Source: CBDUXP01 sp965371225 [NCBI: uncultured bacterium] (lineage in GTDB: Bacteria > Abyssobacteria > SURF-5 > CBDUXP01). From it: a stretch of DNA of 34,658 nucleotides. How positions within the stretch are numbered: position 1 is the first letter of the stretch; each line of letters begins with the position of its first letter. The notes beneath the pieces were generated by a model. It did no database searches. It saw only the letters and a program-made list of their open reading frames with translations, and was not told the DNA's origin. Positions 1 through 9,200 of the stretch are shown here, piece by piece. Where the stretch lies: positions 1 through 34,658 of the forward strand of contig CBDUXP010000038.1 of NCBI GenBank assembly GCA_965371225.1. The letters are read 5' to 3'. The position numbers and the translations under genes are program-made.

Positions 1-221
1 ATTTGGAGGAAGACGCCATCGGCCAGGAGCTTGATGGGCAACTATTACACGAGGCTTGCGAGTTCTATGGCATTTCGAGTCTCAGGGAAGGTCAGAAGCA
101 TCCACACGTAGTGCGAGATATTATCGTTGGGGCAACAGGGCATGGGATACGATTCGAAATGATCGCGCACGTTGTTAACGAGTTAATCAATATGGTGCCA
201 GGTGCTGCAGCAAGCGATTAG
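1..221 (+). CDS. 3' end of an unrecognised gene (partial)
   Basis: An open frame runs from the left edge to a TAG at 219-221, about 72 codons, with no clear start inside, so this is probably the tail of a gene beginning outside the window. I do not recognise the protein; it is mixed alpha-helical in character and has no obvious motif. By hand count the first 180 bases hold 92 G or C (about 51%), clearly below the genes that follow (for example 38 of 60 at 481-540). This may mark a transferred segment or simply a poorly constrained gene end. It is convergent with the LLM oxidoreductase, 23 bases away. It could also be non-coding; confidence is low. Confidence 0.35.
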   Translation, partial: LEEDAIGQELDGQLLHEACEFYGISSLREGQKHPHVVRDIIVGATGHGIRFEMIAHVVNELINMVPGAAASD

Positions 222-244
222 GGCCACATCGTCTACGTAGATTC

Positions 245-1222
245 CTAATACGCCGCGATAATTTGCTCGCCGAACGTGCGCATCTCGTGGGAGTTTTGCG
301 CGTTGACGATCACGTGGTCCAGTTCCCATTCCTGTTCGCGCCACCGCATCTCTTCGAGCATCTGATCCGGCGTCCCGATGAGCGCCATGGGCATGTGGGC
401 CACTTCCTCCGGCGGCATCCCGTACATGCCCGCGAGATTCTCGTGAATGGCCTTTGTCGTATCCGGCGAGTCGGTCGGCATGAACTGAAACATCGTCGTC
501 GACACCCGCACGGCATCCTTCGGCCGGCCGGCCTTCTCCTGTTCCTCGCGCACCACGGCGATCTTCTTCTTGAACGCGTCGCTGGTGAGGCGGGCCACCG
601 CGGCCAGGTCCATGGTGCCCTCCTTCCCGAGGCTGACCACGATGTTCACCATGTCGGCGAAGCGGCCGGCGCGCCGCATGATGCCGTTGCCGTTCCCGCC
701 GAGCAGGATGGGCGGGTGCGGCCGCTGCACGGGCTTCGGCGCACACACGGCGTCCGCAATCTGGTAAAACTCCCCGTCGAAGGTGGTCCGCTCCTCCGTC
801 CACAGCGCCCGCACCACCTGCACGTGTTCGTCCATGATGCGCAAACGCGTCGACACGTCCGGGAAGTCGATCCCCATCATGTCGAACTCTTGCTTGGTCC
901 AGCCAGCGCCAAAGCCCGCGAGCAGCCGGCCGTTGCTGATGTGGTCCAGGGTCGTCAGGATCTTCGCCGTGAGGGCGGGATGGCGGAACAGGGTGCAGAG
1001 CACGTGGGTGCCCAGGCGGATCGTGCTGGTAGCCTCCGCGAGGCCGCAGAGCATGGACACTTGCTCGAACACCGGCTGATTCGGGTCGAACGCGCCGCCG
1101 GGCGACTCATAGATGAAGTGGTCGGGCATCCACACGGTCGCGTAGCCCAGCTCTTCCGCTTTCTGGACGTGGCCCCGCAGCTTCTCGAACGTGGAGCCGT
1201 TGATCTGTACCCCGAAATCCAT
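245..1222 (-). CDS. LLM-class (luciferase-like) flavin/F420-dependent oxidoreductase
   Basis: A 325-residue protein of normal length for the bacterial luciferase-like monooxygenase family, a TIM-barrel fold that uses reduced FMN or F420. Visible family signs are the N-terminal barrel strand followed by 'ATVWMPDHF', the 'GFGAGW' segment, and 'RPHPPILLGGNG' near residue 170, the usual RPxPPI-hxGG strand. The sequence resembles the F420-dependent subgroup, but cofactor choice cannot be settled by eye. The ATG at 1222 is preceded by AGGAGG at eight bases' spacing, and a -10-like TACAAT lies further upstream. It diverges from the CMD-family gene at 1348. The substrate is unknown; proximity to a ThDP enzyme and a thiolase hints at catabolism of a small organic compound, which is inference only. 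Confidence 0.85.
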   Translation of the reverse strand: MDFGVQINGSTFEKLRGHVQKAEELGYATVWMPDHFIYESPGGAFDPNQPVFEQVSMLCGLAEATSTIRLGTHVLCTLFRHPALTAKILTTLDHISNGRLLAGFGAGWTKQEFDMMGIDFPDVSTRLRIMDEHVQVVRALWTEERTTFDGEFYQIADAVCAPKPVQRPHPPILLGGNGNGIMRRAGRFADMVNIVVSLGKEGTMDLAAVARLTSDAFKKKIAVVREEQEKAGRPKDAVRVSTTMFQFMPTDSPDTTKAIHENLAGMYGMPPEEVAHMPMALIGTPDQMLEEMRWREQEWELDHVIVNAQNSHEMRTFGEQIIAAY

Positions 1223-1272
1223 GGCGCATCCCTCCTGTGGTCGCCCGGGCCGGACGGCCGCGAAGAGCGCGT

Positions 1273-1278
1273 ATTGTA
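1273..1278 (-). promoter_or_regulatory. possible -10 element for the LLM oxidoreductase gene
   Basis: On the minus strand this reads TACAAT, five of six matches to the sigma70 -10 consensus, 50 bases before the ATG at 1222. No convincing -35 hexamer was found at 16-18 bases' spacing, so this is a weak prediction. Confidence 0.3.
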
Positions 1279-1347
1279 CCGGCCAGCCTGCGAGAGTTGT
1301 AGCGGCGGGCCCGAGCCAGTATCCTGACGCGCCCGAAAGGAGCCCGC

Positions 1348-1875
1348 ATGGCGCGTCTTCCCTACCCCGATCCCGCCACCTATCCCGATCACGTGCGCGA
1401 CACCCTAGACGGGGTGCGGGCCGACAACATCTTTCGGATGCTGCCGCTGGCAGAGGCGCAGATCCGCCCCTTCATGCGGCTCGGCAACGCGAACTTCACG
1501 AAGCTCGACCTGTCGCCCCGCCGGCGCGAGATCGCCATCCTGGCCACCGCGCGCGAGACGAACGCGAACTACGAGTGGTCGCACCACGTGGGGATTGGCC
1601 TGCGCGCGGGCATCGACGAGGCGACGATCGAGGCGATCAAGCAACAGAACTGGGACGCGCTGGACGACGAGGACCGCGTCATTGCCGAATTCGCCACGAG
1701 CGTCACGCGAGACGTGCGCGCTTCCGACGAGACCTTTGCCGCCGCGCACGCGCTGCTGGGCGAGCGCCAGACGGCGGAACTCGTGCTCGTAATCGGGTAC
1801 TACAATCTGGTGGCGCGGTTTCTGGAAACCCTCGACGTCGACGTAGAAGCGAAGTACGTCAACCGCCTGCGGTAG
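1348..1875 (+). CDS. Carboxymuconolactone decarboxylase (CMD/AhpD-like) family protein
   Basis: A 175-residue protein with the all-helical CMD fold. The key stretch is 'LSPRRREIAILATARETNANYEWSHHVGIGLRAGIDEATIEAI', given here only as a description of the CMD core at about residues 54-95. It has the conserved Tyr-Glu-Trp and His of the decarboxylase-like branch, but no CxxC pair, so AhpD-type thiol peroxidase chemistry is not expected. The C-terminal 'YNLVARFLETLDVDVE' is also typical of this subgroup. The start is an ATG with AAGGAG six bases upstream. It is transcribed away from the LLM oxidoreductase and converges on the ThDP enzyme. Members are often scattered among catabolic genes without a proven reaction, so the substrate is unknown. 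Confidence 0.85.
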   Translation: MARLPYPDPATYPDHVRDTLDGVRADNIFRMLPLAEAQIRPFMRLGNANFTKLDLSPRRREIAILATARETNANYEWSHHVGIGLRAGIDEATIEAIKQQNWDALDDEDRVIAEFATSVTRDVRASDETFAAAHALLGERQTAELVLVIGYYNLVARFLETLDVDVEAKYVNRLR

Positions 1876-1880
1876 CCGCG

Positions 1881-1897
1881 CGCCGCGTCCCGCGGCG
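1881..1897. terminator. hairpin between convergent genes
   Basis: A 7-bp inverted repeat, CGCCGCG / CGCGGCG with a 3-base loop, fills the 23-base gap between the stop codons of the CMD-family gene and the ThDP-enzyme gene. It could slow transcription from both sides. There is no T-tract, so it is not a classical intrinsic terminator. Confidence 0.35.
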
Positions 1898-1898
1898 G

Positions 1899-3611
1899 TT
1901 AGTAATTCTCGCCGTAGATGCTCAGCAGCATCTCGATGCCCGGCGGGTGCGCGTTGATCTCGCGGTCCGTCACCACCTGCACCACGGCCGGCTTGCCGCT
2001 CTGCGTCGCGCGCTCCAGCGCCGGTTGCAACTCCGTGGGATCGGTCACGTACTCGCCGTGGCAGCCGAATCCCTGGGCGACGATGTCCCACCGCTGGCGC
2101 GATTGGTCGGCAAGCGGCACGGCGTCTTTGTCCGGGAAGAAACTCTCCATGAGGGGAATCTCCATCCCCCACTGGTAATCCGAGTTGACGACCACGACGA
2201 CGTTGATGCCTTCGCGCGCGCACGTTTCCAACTCCTGAATGTTGAACCCCAGCGCGCCGTCGCCCGTCACGAGGAACACCGGTTTCTCCGGTTGGGCGAG
2301 CTTCGCTCCCATGGCGTACGGCAGGCCCGTGCCCAGGTGCCCGAACTTGGAGGTCCAGAGGCACTCCTGGCCGAGCGCCGCATTGTAGAACCCGTTCCAA
2401 ATGGTGGTGTTCCCGCCGTCGAAGCACGCGATGCTTTCCCGCGGGAAGAACCGGCGCACCTCCGCCACCATGCGCCCCGGGTGCACGGGCACGGTGTCGT
2501 TGCCCAGGATTTCTTCCGTGAGCGCGCGCCGCAGGTCCTGGTGTTGGGAGCAATGCTCCGCCAGCGCGTTCTCCTTCGTGCGGCCGCCCCGCTCCGCGAT
2601 GGCGCCGTCCAATTGCTCCATCACGCGGCGCACGTCGCCCACGACGCCGATGTCCACGGACCGGTTGCAGCCGATGGCGCCCGGGTCCGCGTCCACCTGA
2701 ATCCACGTCTTCGCGTCCGCGTCACCCCAGAGCATGCTGCCGCCGCGCCCGAACTCCAGCGGTTCACCAATCGAGGACCCGAGCACGAGCACTACGTCCG
2801 CCTCGTTCGCCGCCTGGATCATGGACGGGGAATTGCCGGTCAGGGACAGGTCGTGGTCCTCCGGAATGACGCCCCGCGCGCCGAAACTCGTGAGCACGGG
2901 CAGGCCGTGGCGCTCCGCAAACGCCGTGAGCTGGGCCTGTGCCCGGGCGCGATAGACGCCGGAGCCCGCGAGAATCACCGGTTTCTCCGCGTTCACCAGC
3001 ACGTCTGCCGCGTGCGCGACCTCGGCGCTGTCGCCCCCACGCGGCGCGAAGCGGTACTGCGCCGGCTCCGGAAAACTCACGCGCTCCACCGGGACCTCCT
3101 CATTCATCACGTCCCACGGAATCTCCAGATACACGGGGCCGGGCCGGCCCTCCATAGCCACCCGGTACGCCTCGCGCACCGCCTCGGGAATCCGCTGCGC
3201 GTCGGCGAGCGCCATGGCGAACTTCGTCGCGGGCCGGAAGAATTCTATTTGCGGCGTGTACTGGAAGCGCCCGCGCTTAGCGGAGCTGTGGGTGCGACGT
3301 TGGCGCTGCGTCGCCAGGACGAGCACGGGAATGCCCTCGATGCCCGCGCACACGACGCCGGGCAGCATGTTCGCCACGCCGGGGCCCATGCCCGCGATGA
3401 CCACCCCCGGCCGGCCCGTGGTGCGCGCCATGGCGTCGGCCATGTGCACCCCCGCGCTCTCGTGCCGCGGCGCCACGAACGTCTGCCCGTAGGCCGGCGC
3501 GTGACGAATCATTGTGGTATACGTCGCGTCGCAGATGCCGAAGATGTGCGTATTGCCTTCGGCCGCCAGCGCCTTCAGTATCAGTTCCCCGCCCTGCATT
3601 ACGTCGGACAT
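1899..3611 (-). CDS. Thiamine diphosphate-dependent enzyme, acetolactate synthase-like
   Basis: A 570-residue protein with the three-domain layout of the acetolactate synthase/benzoylformate decarboxylase superfamily: an N-terminal PYR domain, a central NAD-fold domain (about 190-330) and a C-terminal PP domain. The catalytic Glu that activates ThDP is E51 in 'APRHESAGVHMADA'. The ThDP/Mg motif begins at G450 in 'GDGALGFNIQELETC' and ends near 'VVNSD'. The middle domain lacks an obvious FAD-binding signature, and no regulatory (small) subunit gene is nearby, so true branched-chain biosynthesis is unlikely. A 2-keto-acid or acyl-CoA decarboxylase or carboligase is more plausible. GGAGGAG lies 5-6 bases before the ATG. 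It lies downstream of the thiolase gene but is separated from it by an intrinsic terminator, so it probably has its own promoter. Confidence 0.85.
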   Translation of the reverse strand: MSDVMQGGELILKALAAEGNTHIFGICDATYTTMIRHAPAYGQTFVAPRHESAGVHMADAMARTTGRPGVVIAGMGPGVANMLPGVVCAGIEGIPVLVLATQRQRRTHSSAKRGRFQYTPQIEFFRPATKFAMALADAQRIPEAVREAYRVAMEGRPGPVYLEIPWDVMNEEVPVERVSFPEPAQYRFAPRGGDSAEVAHAADVLVNAEKPVILAGSGVYRARAQAQLTAFAERHGLPVLTSFGARGVIPEDHDLSLTGNSPSMIQAANEADVVLVLGSSIGEPLEFGRGGSMLWGDADAKTWIQVDADPGAIGCNRSVDIGVVGDVRRVMEQLDGAIAERGGRTKENALAEHCSQHQDLRRALTEEILGNDTVPVHPGRMVAEVRRFFPRESIACFDGGNTTIWNGFYNAALGQECLWTSKFGHLGTGLPYAMGAKLAQPEKPVFLVTGDGALGFNIQELETCAREGINVVVVVNSDYQWGMEIPLMESFFPDKDAVPLADQSRQRWDIVAQGFGCHGEYVTDPTELQPALERATQSGKPAVVQVVTDREINAHPPGIEMLLSIYGENY

Positions 3612-3668
3612 GCCGTCTCCTCCCGCGGCGGGACGCGGTGTCCCCGAGCCCGGCGCCGCCGCGCGCCC

Positions 3669-3677
3669 ACCATATCA
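3669..3677 (-). promoter_or_regulatory. possible extended -10 for the ThDP-enzyme gene
   Basis: The minus strand reads TGATATGGT, fitting the TGn-TAnnnT extended -10 pattern, 58 bases before the ATG at 3611 and just after the thiolase terminator. No clear -35 is present. Weak, but some promoter is needed here if the terminator works. Confidence 0.25.
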
Positions 3678-3710
3678 CGCATTCTCCTCCACACGAGAAA
3701 TTGCGGATCG

Positions 3711-3751
3711 AAAAAAAACCGCCCCGGCGTCGGGGGGTGACACCGGGGCGG
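3711..3751 (-). terminator. Intrinsic (Rho-independent) terminator of the thiolase gene
   Basis: On the minus strand a perfect 9-bp stem CCGCCCCGG / CCGGGGCGG with a 15-base loop is followed at once by eight T residues. It lies 23 bases past the thiolase stop codon. This is a textbook intrinsic terminator and the clearest one in the window. It should separate the thiolase from the ThDP-enzyme gene. Confidence 0.85.
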
Positions 3752-3773
3752 GTACTACTGCTCTGGGTGGCTC

Positions 3774-4970
3774 CTAGGCTGTGGCCTTGCGATACATGCT
3801 GACGACGGCGGCGCCGCCGAGACCGAGGTTGTGCTGTAACGCGACCTTCGCGCCTTCCACCTGCCGCTCCGGTTCCGCCGTGCCGCGCAACTGCCAGTTG
3901 AGTTCCGCACACTGCGCGAGGCCCGTGGCGCCCAGCGGATGCCCCTTGGAGATGAGCCCGCCGGACGGGTTCACGACCCACTGGCCGCCGTACGTGACCG
4001 CGCCGGCATCGATCAGCTCCCCGCCCTTGCCTTCATCGCACAAGCCGAGCGCTTCGTACGTGATCATCTCGTTACACGAAAAGCAGTCGTGCAACTCGAT
4101 CACGTCCACATCTTCCGGCCCCAGGCCGCTCTGCTCGTAGACCTTCTGCGACGCCGCCTTGGTGAGGTCGGCGCCGACCATCTTGATCATGCTCTTGTCG
4201 TCGAACGTGGTCTGGAAGTCCGTGGTCATGGTCATGCCGAGGATCTCGACGGCCTGATCCTGCAGCCCGTGCTTCTTCACGAAATCTTCCGAGCAGAGGA
4301 CCGCCGCCGCGCCACCGTCGGAGGTGGGGCAACACTGGAGCTTGGTCAGCGGCTCCCAGATCATCTGCGCGGCCTGAATCTCGTCCAGCGTGTACTCATC
4401 GCGGAACTGCGAGCGCGGATTGTGCACGGAATGCTTGTGGTTCTTTACAGCGATCTTCGCGAACTGTTCCGGCGTGGTGCCGTACTTCTCCATGTGCTCG
4501 CGCCCGGCGTTGCCGAACATCTGGGGCGCGCCCGGCGCCTTCCCGACGCCCCGCAGCTCGACCATCACGCCGAAGTGTTTGTCCATCGGATTGATGCGAT
4601 CCGTGAATTTCGCACCGAGGGATCCGCGTTCCATCTTTTCGAATCCCGCCGCCAGCGCACAGTCGGCCAGGCCGCCCTCGATGAACTGCTTCGCCATGAA
4701 GAGCGCCGTCGAGCCGGTGGAACAGTTGTTGTTCACATTGTAGATGGGCACGCCGGTGATGCCCACCTCATAGACGGCGCGTTGCCCGGCGGTGCTGTCC
4801 CCGTAGACGTAGCCGACGCACACCTGATCGATTTCCGAATACTCGATGCCCGCGTCGCCGAGCGCCAACTCGATGGCCTCGCGGCCCATGTCCGGATAGT
4901 CCCACTCGCGCCGTCCCGGCTTCTCGAACTTCGTCATCCCCACCCCAACGACAAATACCTTGCGTCCCAT
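3774..4970 (-). CDS. Thiolase family protein, SCP2/lipid-transfer type
   Basis: With the ATG at 4970 the protein has 398 residues, normal for the SCP2-type thiolases ('lipid-transfer protein or acetyl-CoA acetyltransferase'). The nucleophilic Cys is C83 in '[12 protein letters not shown]'. '[10 protein letters not shown]' carries the conserved His of the SCP2 branch, 'GHPLGATG' carries H344, and '[11 protein letters not shown]' is the last conserved block. Enzymes of this type cleave or condense beta-ketoacyl-CoA, and some are retro-aldolases for steroid side chains. The frame stays open for 91 further codons upstream, but the chosen ATG has a GGAG site and begins exactly at the typical '[15 protein letters not shown]' strand. 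The gene is flanked by a near-consensus promoter and a strong terminator, so it forms a single-gene transcription unit. Confidence 0.9.
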   Translation of the reverse strand: MGRKVFVVGVGMTKFEKPGRREWDYPDMGREAIELALGDAGIEYSEIDQVCVGYVYGDSTAGQRAVYEVGITGVPIYNVNNNCSTGSTALFMAKQFIEGGLADCALAAGFEKMERGSLGAKFTDRINPMDKHFGVMVELRGVGKAPGAPQMFGNAGREHMEKYGTTPEQFAKIAVKNHKHSVHNPRSQFRDEYTLDEIQAAQMIWEPLTKLQCCPTSDGGAAAVLCSEDFVKKHGLQDQAVEILGMTMTTDFQTTFDDKSMIKMVGADLTKAASQKVYEQSGLGPEDVDVIELHDCFSCNEMITYEALGLCDEGKGGELIDAGAVTYGGQWVVNPSGGLISKGHPLGATGLAQCAELNWQLRGTAEPERQVEGAKVALQHNLGLGGAAVVSMYRKATA

Positions 4971-5052
4971 GTGCTCGCTCCATCCGGGCGCAGCCGCCCG
5001 CGGGTTGCTTCCGCCGCCGCATCGCCTGGGCCGGCCGCGGCGCGAAGGCGGG

Positions 5053-5081
5053 ATTATATCAGGCGGGGTGCGCGCTGTCGC
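5053..5081 (-). promoter_or_regulatory. sigma70-type promoter for the thiolase gene
   Basis: Minus strand: -35 GCGACA (5076-5081, four of six), a spacer of exactly 17 bases, and -10 TATAAT (5053-5058, six of six). The predicted start of transcription is near 5046, giving a leader of about 75 bases before the ATG at 4970. It lies in the divergent region shared with the RND operon. Confidence 0.6.
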
Positions 5082-5120
5082 AGGCCGACCCGGGGTGGTA
5101 GCATGCTCCCCGGAGAGTCG

Positions 5121-5126
5121 TATACT
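5121..5126 (+). promoter_or_regulatory. possible -10 element for the RND operon
   Basis: TATACT (five of six) lies 50 bases before the adaptor ATG. The -35 at 17 bases is poor. An alternative extended -10, TGGTAGCAT, lies at 5096-5104. One of the two probably serves the efflux operon. Confidence 0.3.
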
Positions 5127-5175
5127 CGGACCGGGTGTCGCTGCGCCCGGCGAAGCACACCCCGAAGCCCTCATT

Positions 5176-6276
5176 ATGATGAGATCACCCTCCCCCGCTT
5201 GCTTGCTGCTCGCCGCGCTCGCGGCCGCGTGCGGGCCGGCCAACGCGCGGCCCGACCAGCCCCCTCCGCGCCCCGCACCGCCGGTCTACGTGCAGCCCGT
5301 AGAAACCCGGACGGTGCTCGACCGCATCCGCACCGTCGGCCAGTTGGAGGCGGACGAGGCGGTGGTCCTCCGCAGCGAGATCAAAGGCGTCGTGACCACG
5401 GTCTCCGTGGATGACGGCGACCGGGTGGTGGCGGGCCAGACCCTGTTCACCCTGGACGATGCGCGCGCCCGCGCCGCGCTGGCGGAAGCCGAAGCGCAAG
5501 TGGAAGAGATTCAGGCCAATCGGGCCAAGGCGGTGGACGACCTGGAGCAGGACCGGGCGCTGCGCGCGCAGGGCATCCTCGACGCCAAACGGCTGCGGGC
5601 GGCGCAAAGCACGTACAACGCGCTGCAGGCGGCGCTGGTGGCCTCGGAGGCGCGCGTGCAGCAACTGCGCATCGACCTGGCGGATACGGTAATCCAGGCG
5701 CCCCTCGACGGCGTGATCGGCGAACGCCGCGTGTACCGGGGCGACTACGTGGAAGACGGCGATGCGCTGCTCGAAATCTTGCGCATCGATCCCCTGGATT
5801 TGCGGTTCACCGTGTCCGAAGGGCGGCTGGCGGGCGTCCGGCACGGCGCGCGGGTGGATTTCATCGTGGCGGGGTTCGCGGACGAGGTCTTCCACGGCGA
5901 GATCGAGTACATCGCGCCCGAGGCGGACATGGCGTCGCGCAACGTGGCGGTCAAGGCGCGCGTATTGAACCCGGACCACCGGCTGCTGCCGGGCTTCTTC
6001 GTGAAGCTCCAGGTCATTAGCGAGGAACGGCCGAACGCCGTGGTCATTCCCGAAAGCGCCGTGGTGCTCGAAGGCAGCCAGGTGTACGCATACGTCCTGC
6101 AGAGCGAGACGGTAGAACGCCGCGTCGTGGTCCTCGGGCTGCGGACGGACGACGACTACTACGAAATCCACGAGGGGATCGCGGCGGGCGAAACCATCGT
6201 GGTGCGGGGTCAGTACGGGTTGGCCGATGGCGCCACGGTCCGCGTTGTCGAGCGCCGGGGGGCCGATGCTGATTGA
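5176..6276 (+). CDS. RND efflux periplasmic adaptor (membrane fusion protein)
   Basis: A 366-residue protein, the usual length for an HlyD/AcrA-like adaptor. Order of parts: an N-terminal export signal (residues 3-18) ending at C19 ('LAAACGP', a weak lipobox, so possibly a lipoprotein); a first lipoyl half-motif with '[20 protein letters not shown]'; a helical hairpin rich in Ala, Glu and Arg (about 95-160); the second lipoyl half '[13 protein letters not shown]'; then beta-barrel and membrane-proximal domains. It links the inner-membrane pump to an outer-membrane channel. ATG 5176 is chosen because the signal peptide begins there; a second ATG at 5179 is equally possible, and the frame is open further upstream without signal-like sequence. 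It overlaps the permease gene by 11 bases, so the two are co-translated. Confidence 0.9.
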   Translation: MMRSPSPACLLLAALAAACGPANARPDQPPPRPAPPVYVQPVETRTVLDRIRTVGQLEADEAVVLRSEIKGVVTTVSVDDGDRVVAGQTLFTLDDARARAALAEAEAQVEEIQANRAKAVDDLEQDRALRAQGILDAKRLRAAQSTYNALQAALVASEARVQQLRIDLADTVIQAPLDGVIGERRVYRGDYVEDGDALLEILRIDPLDLRFTVSEGRLAGVRHGARVDFIVAGFADEVFHGEIEYIAPEADMASRNVAVKARVLNPDHRLLPGFFVKLQVISEERPNAVVIPESAVVLEGSQVYAYVLQSETVERRVVVLGLRTDDDYYEIHEGIAAGETIVVRGQYGLADGATVRVVERRGADAD

Positions 6277-9200
6277 CCTGGCGGTGCGCCGCATCGTCTT
6301 CACGGTCATGCTCATGGCGGCGCTGGTGGTGTTCGGCCTGCTCGGGCTGCGGGAGCTGGGCATCAGCCGCTATCCCGAGGTGGAATTCCCCCGGGTGGAG
6401 GTGCGCACGGAACTGAGCGGCGCGGACCCGGACATCATCGAAGCCGACGTGACGGACGTGCTCGAGGAGAGCTTCAACACCGTCTCGGGGATCCGCTCCA
6501 TGTCCTCGCGGAGCGTCATGGGCCGCAGCAGCATCTCCGTCGAGTTCGATCTCGAACGCGATATCGACATGGCGGCCCAGGACATGCGCGAGAAGATCAG
6601 CGGAGTGCGCCGCCAACTGCCGGACGACATCGACGAACCGAGCGTGAGCAAGGTCAACCCGAACACGCGGCCGTTCCTGTGGATTGCGGTGCGCGGGTTC
6701 CTCCCGGTGCAGGACCTGACGCGGTACGCCGAGGACGTGTTCAAACCCAACCTGGAGAAGCTGCGCGGCGTGGGCGGCGTGCGCGTGGCCGGCAAGCGCG
6801 AACGGACCGTGCGCATCTGGCTCGACCCCGCGCAGCTCGCGGGCTATGCGCTGACCGTGCAAGACGTGATCGCCGCGGTGCGGGACAAGCACGTGAAATT
6901 GCCGGGCGGCACCCTCGAGACCCCGGGGCTCGAGTTCGCAGTCAAGACGGAAGGGGAGGTGAAGCGTCCCGCGGAGTTCGGCCAGATCGTGGTGGCGTAT
7001 CGGGACGGCGCCCCCATTACGATTGGCGATCTGGGCCGCGTGGAGGACGGGCTGGAGGATTGGCGGGGGATCGCCCGGCACAATGGGATTCCGACGGTGG
7101 GGCTGGGGGTGCGCCTGCAGCCGGGGGCGAACATGGTGGCGGTCGCGGACCGGGTGTACGCCGCCATGGAGGAGATCAAACCCATGCTGCCGCCGGAGGT
7201 GAGCTTCCACTACTCCACGGACCAGTCGGGGTTTGTGCGCGAGAGCATTGGGGAACTGCAATTCGCGGTGCTGATGTGCACGGTGCTGGTAGTGCTCACC
7301 ATCTTCCTGTTCCTGCGCAACGTGGCCGCCACGATCATCGTGGGCCTGACGATCCCGATTTCGTTCATTGGCACGTTCGGGTTCATGCGCTTTCTCGGGT
7401 TTAGCCTGAACGAGCTGACGCTGCTGGCCATGGCGCTGGCCGTCGGCGTCATCGTGGATGACGCCATCGTGGTCTTGGAGAACATTTACCGGCGGCGGGA
7501 AGAAGGCGCCGAACCCATCGAAGGCGCGATCCAGGCGACCAAGGAGGTGTTCTTCGCCGTGGTGTCCACCACCCTGTCGCTGGTCGCCGTGTTCGTGCCC
7601 GTGGCGTTCCTGAAGGGATTCGTCGGGCGCTTCTTCTACGAGTTCGGCATGACCATCGCCATTGCGGTCTGCCTGAGCAGCCTCGTCGCGCTCACACTCA
7701 CGCCGATGCTCTGCGCCTACCTGCTCCGCGTGGGTACGGGGCACAACGTGTTGTTCCGCTTCTCGGAAGCGGGATTCCTGGGGGCCGAACGCTTTTACGG
7801 CACGGCGCTGCGGTTCAGCCTGCGCCACCGGTTCGTGATGATCGCTATCGGCGTCGCGACCCTGGGCTTCGCCTATAGCCTGAGCCGCGGCATCGGCCGG
7901 GAATTTCTTCCCGAGAACGACGAGGGCCTGTACTCGGCGATGGTGAAAACACCCCCGGGTTCGTCGCTCACCTACACGGCGTCACGCGTGCAGGAAATCG
8001 ACCAGATCGTGCTGAGCATGCCGGAGACGTACGGGCTCTTCTCCATCGCGGGCGGATTCCTCCCCGTGAACCAGGGCATGATGTTCGTCCGCCTCAAGCC
8101 GCGCGCCCAGCGGGAACGTTCGCAGGACGATCTCATGGCGGAACTGCGGGAACGCGCCAACGGCCTCCCGGGCGTCAAGACGTTCCCCCTGCCCCGGCGC
8201 AACATGTTCGGCTCCGGGTTCCGCGGGAACGCGCTCGAGGTCACCTTGCGCGGCCCGGACCTGGACGTGCTCGCGGCGCTGGACGAGCGCGTGCGCCGGC
8301 GGGTCGAGACGGAGATTCCCGGGGTCGTGGACCTGGACAGCGATCTGGAACGGAACCTGCCGGAGCTGCACGCGAATATCGACCGAGAGGCGGTGGAGGA
8401 TCTGGGGCTGGACGTGCGGAACATCGCGCTCACCCTCCAAGCGTTGGTGGGCGGCCTCGACATCGCCACATATAAGGAAGGCGGCCGGCGGTACGACGTG
8501 CGCGTGAAGCTGCTGGACGAATACCGGCGGGACCCGGTCCTCCTCGGGGGCCTGCAGATTCGGAACAACCGCAACGACCTCGTCCGGCTGAGCGCGGTGG
8601 CCGACCTCGACATGGCCACCGGCTTGAGTACCGTGAACCGGTATAACCGGCAGCGCAGCGTCACGATCTCCGGCACGCCGAAAGGCATCTCCCAGGGAGA
8701 CGCCCTCGCACGCATCCGCGCGATCATCCTCGAGGAACTGCCGGACGGGTACACCATGGTCTTCACGGGCCAAGCGGACATCTACGGGGAAGCCATTCAG
8801 AGCCTGCTGTTCGCCATGGGGCTGGCCGTCGTGTTCGTGTACATGGTGCTCGGCAGCCAGTTCAACAGTTTCCTGCACCCGTTCACCATCATGCTGGCGC
8901 TGCCGCTCTCCGCCGTCGGCGCCGTGGGCGCGCTGTACCTGAGCAACAACACGTTCAACATGTTCAGCATGATCGGGATCATCCTGCTCGTGGGCCTGGT
9001 CATCAAGAACTCTATCCTGCTCGTGGATCGCGCGCGCCGCGGCGAGCGCGAGGGCTTGAGCGCGCGCGACGCCATGCTGGTTGCCGGGCGCATCCGGTTC
9101 CGGCCGATCCTCATGACCGCGTTCACCACCATCTTCGGCATGCTTCCCATCGCCCTGGGGCTCGGCCCCGGCAGCGAGACGCGCGTGCCCATGGGCATCT

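Noticed and set aside
1191-3740. 849-codon plus-strand open frame over the CMD and ThDP-enzyme region
   Set aside because: Arg/Ala/His-rich translation with no family features, opposite to a ThDP enzyme with intact motifs.
6044-7828. 594-codon minus-strand open frame opposite the RND genes
   Set aside because: Low-complexity His/Arg/Gln-rich shadow of the permease.
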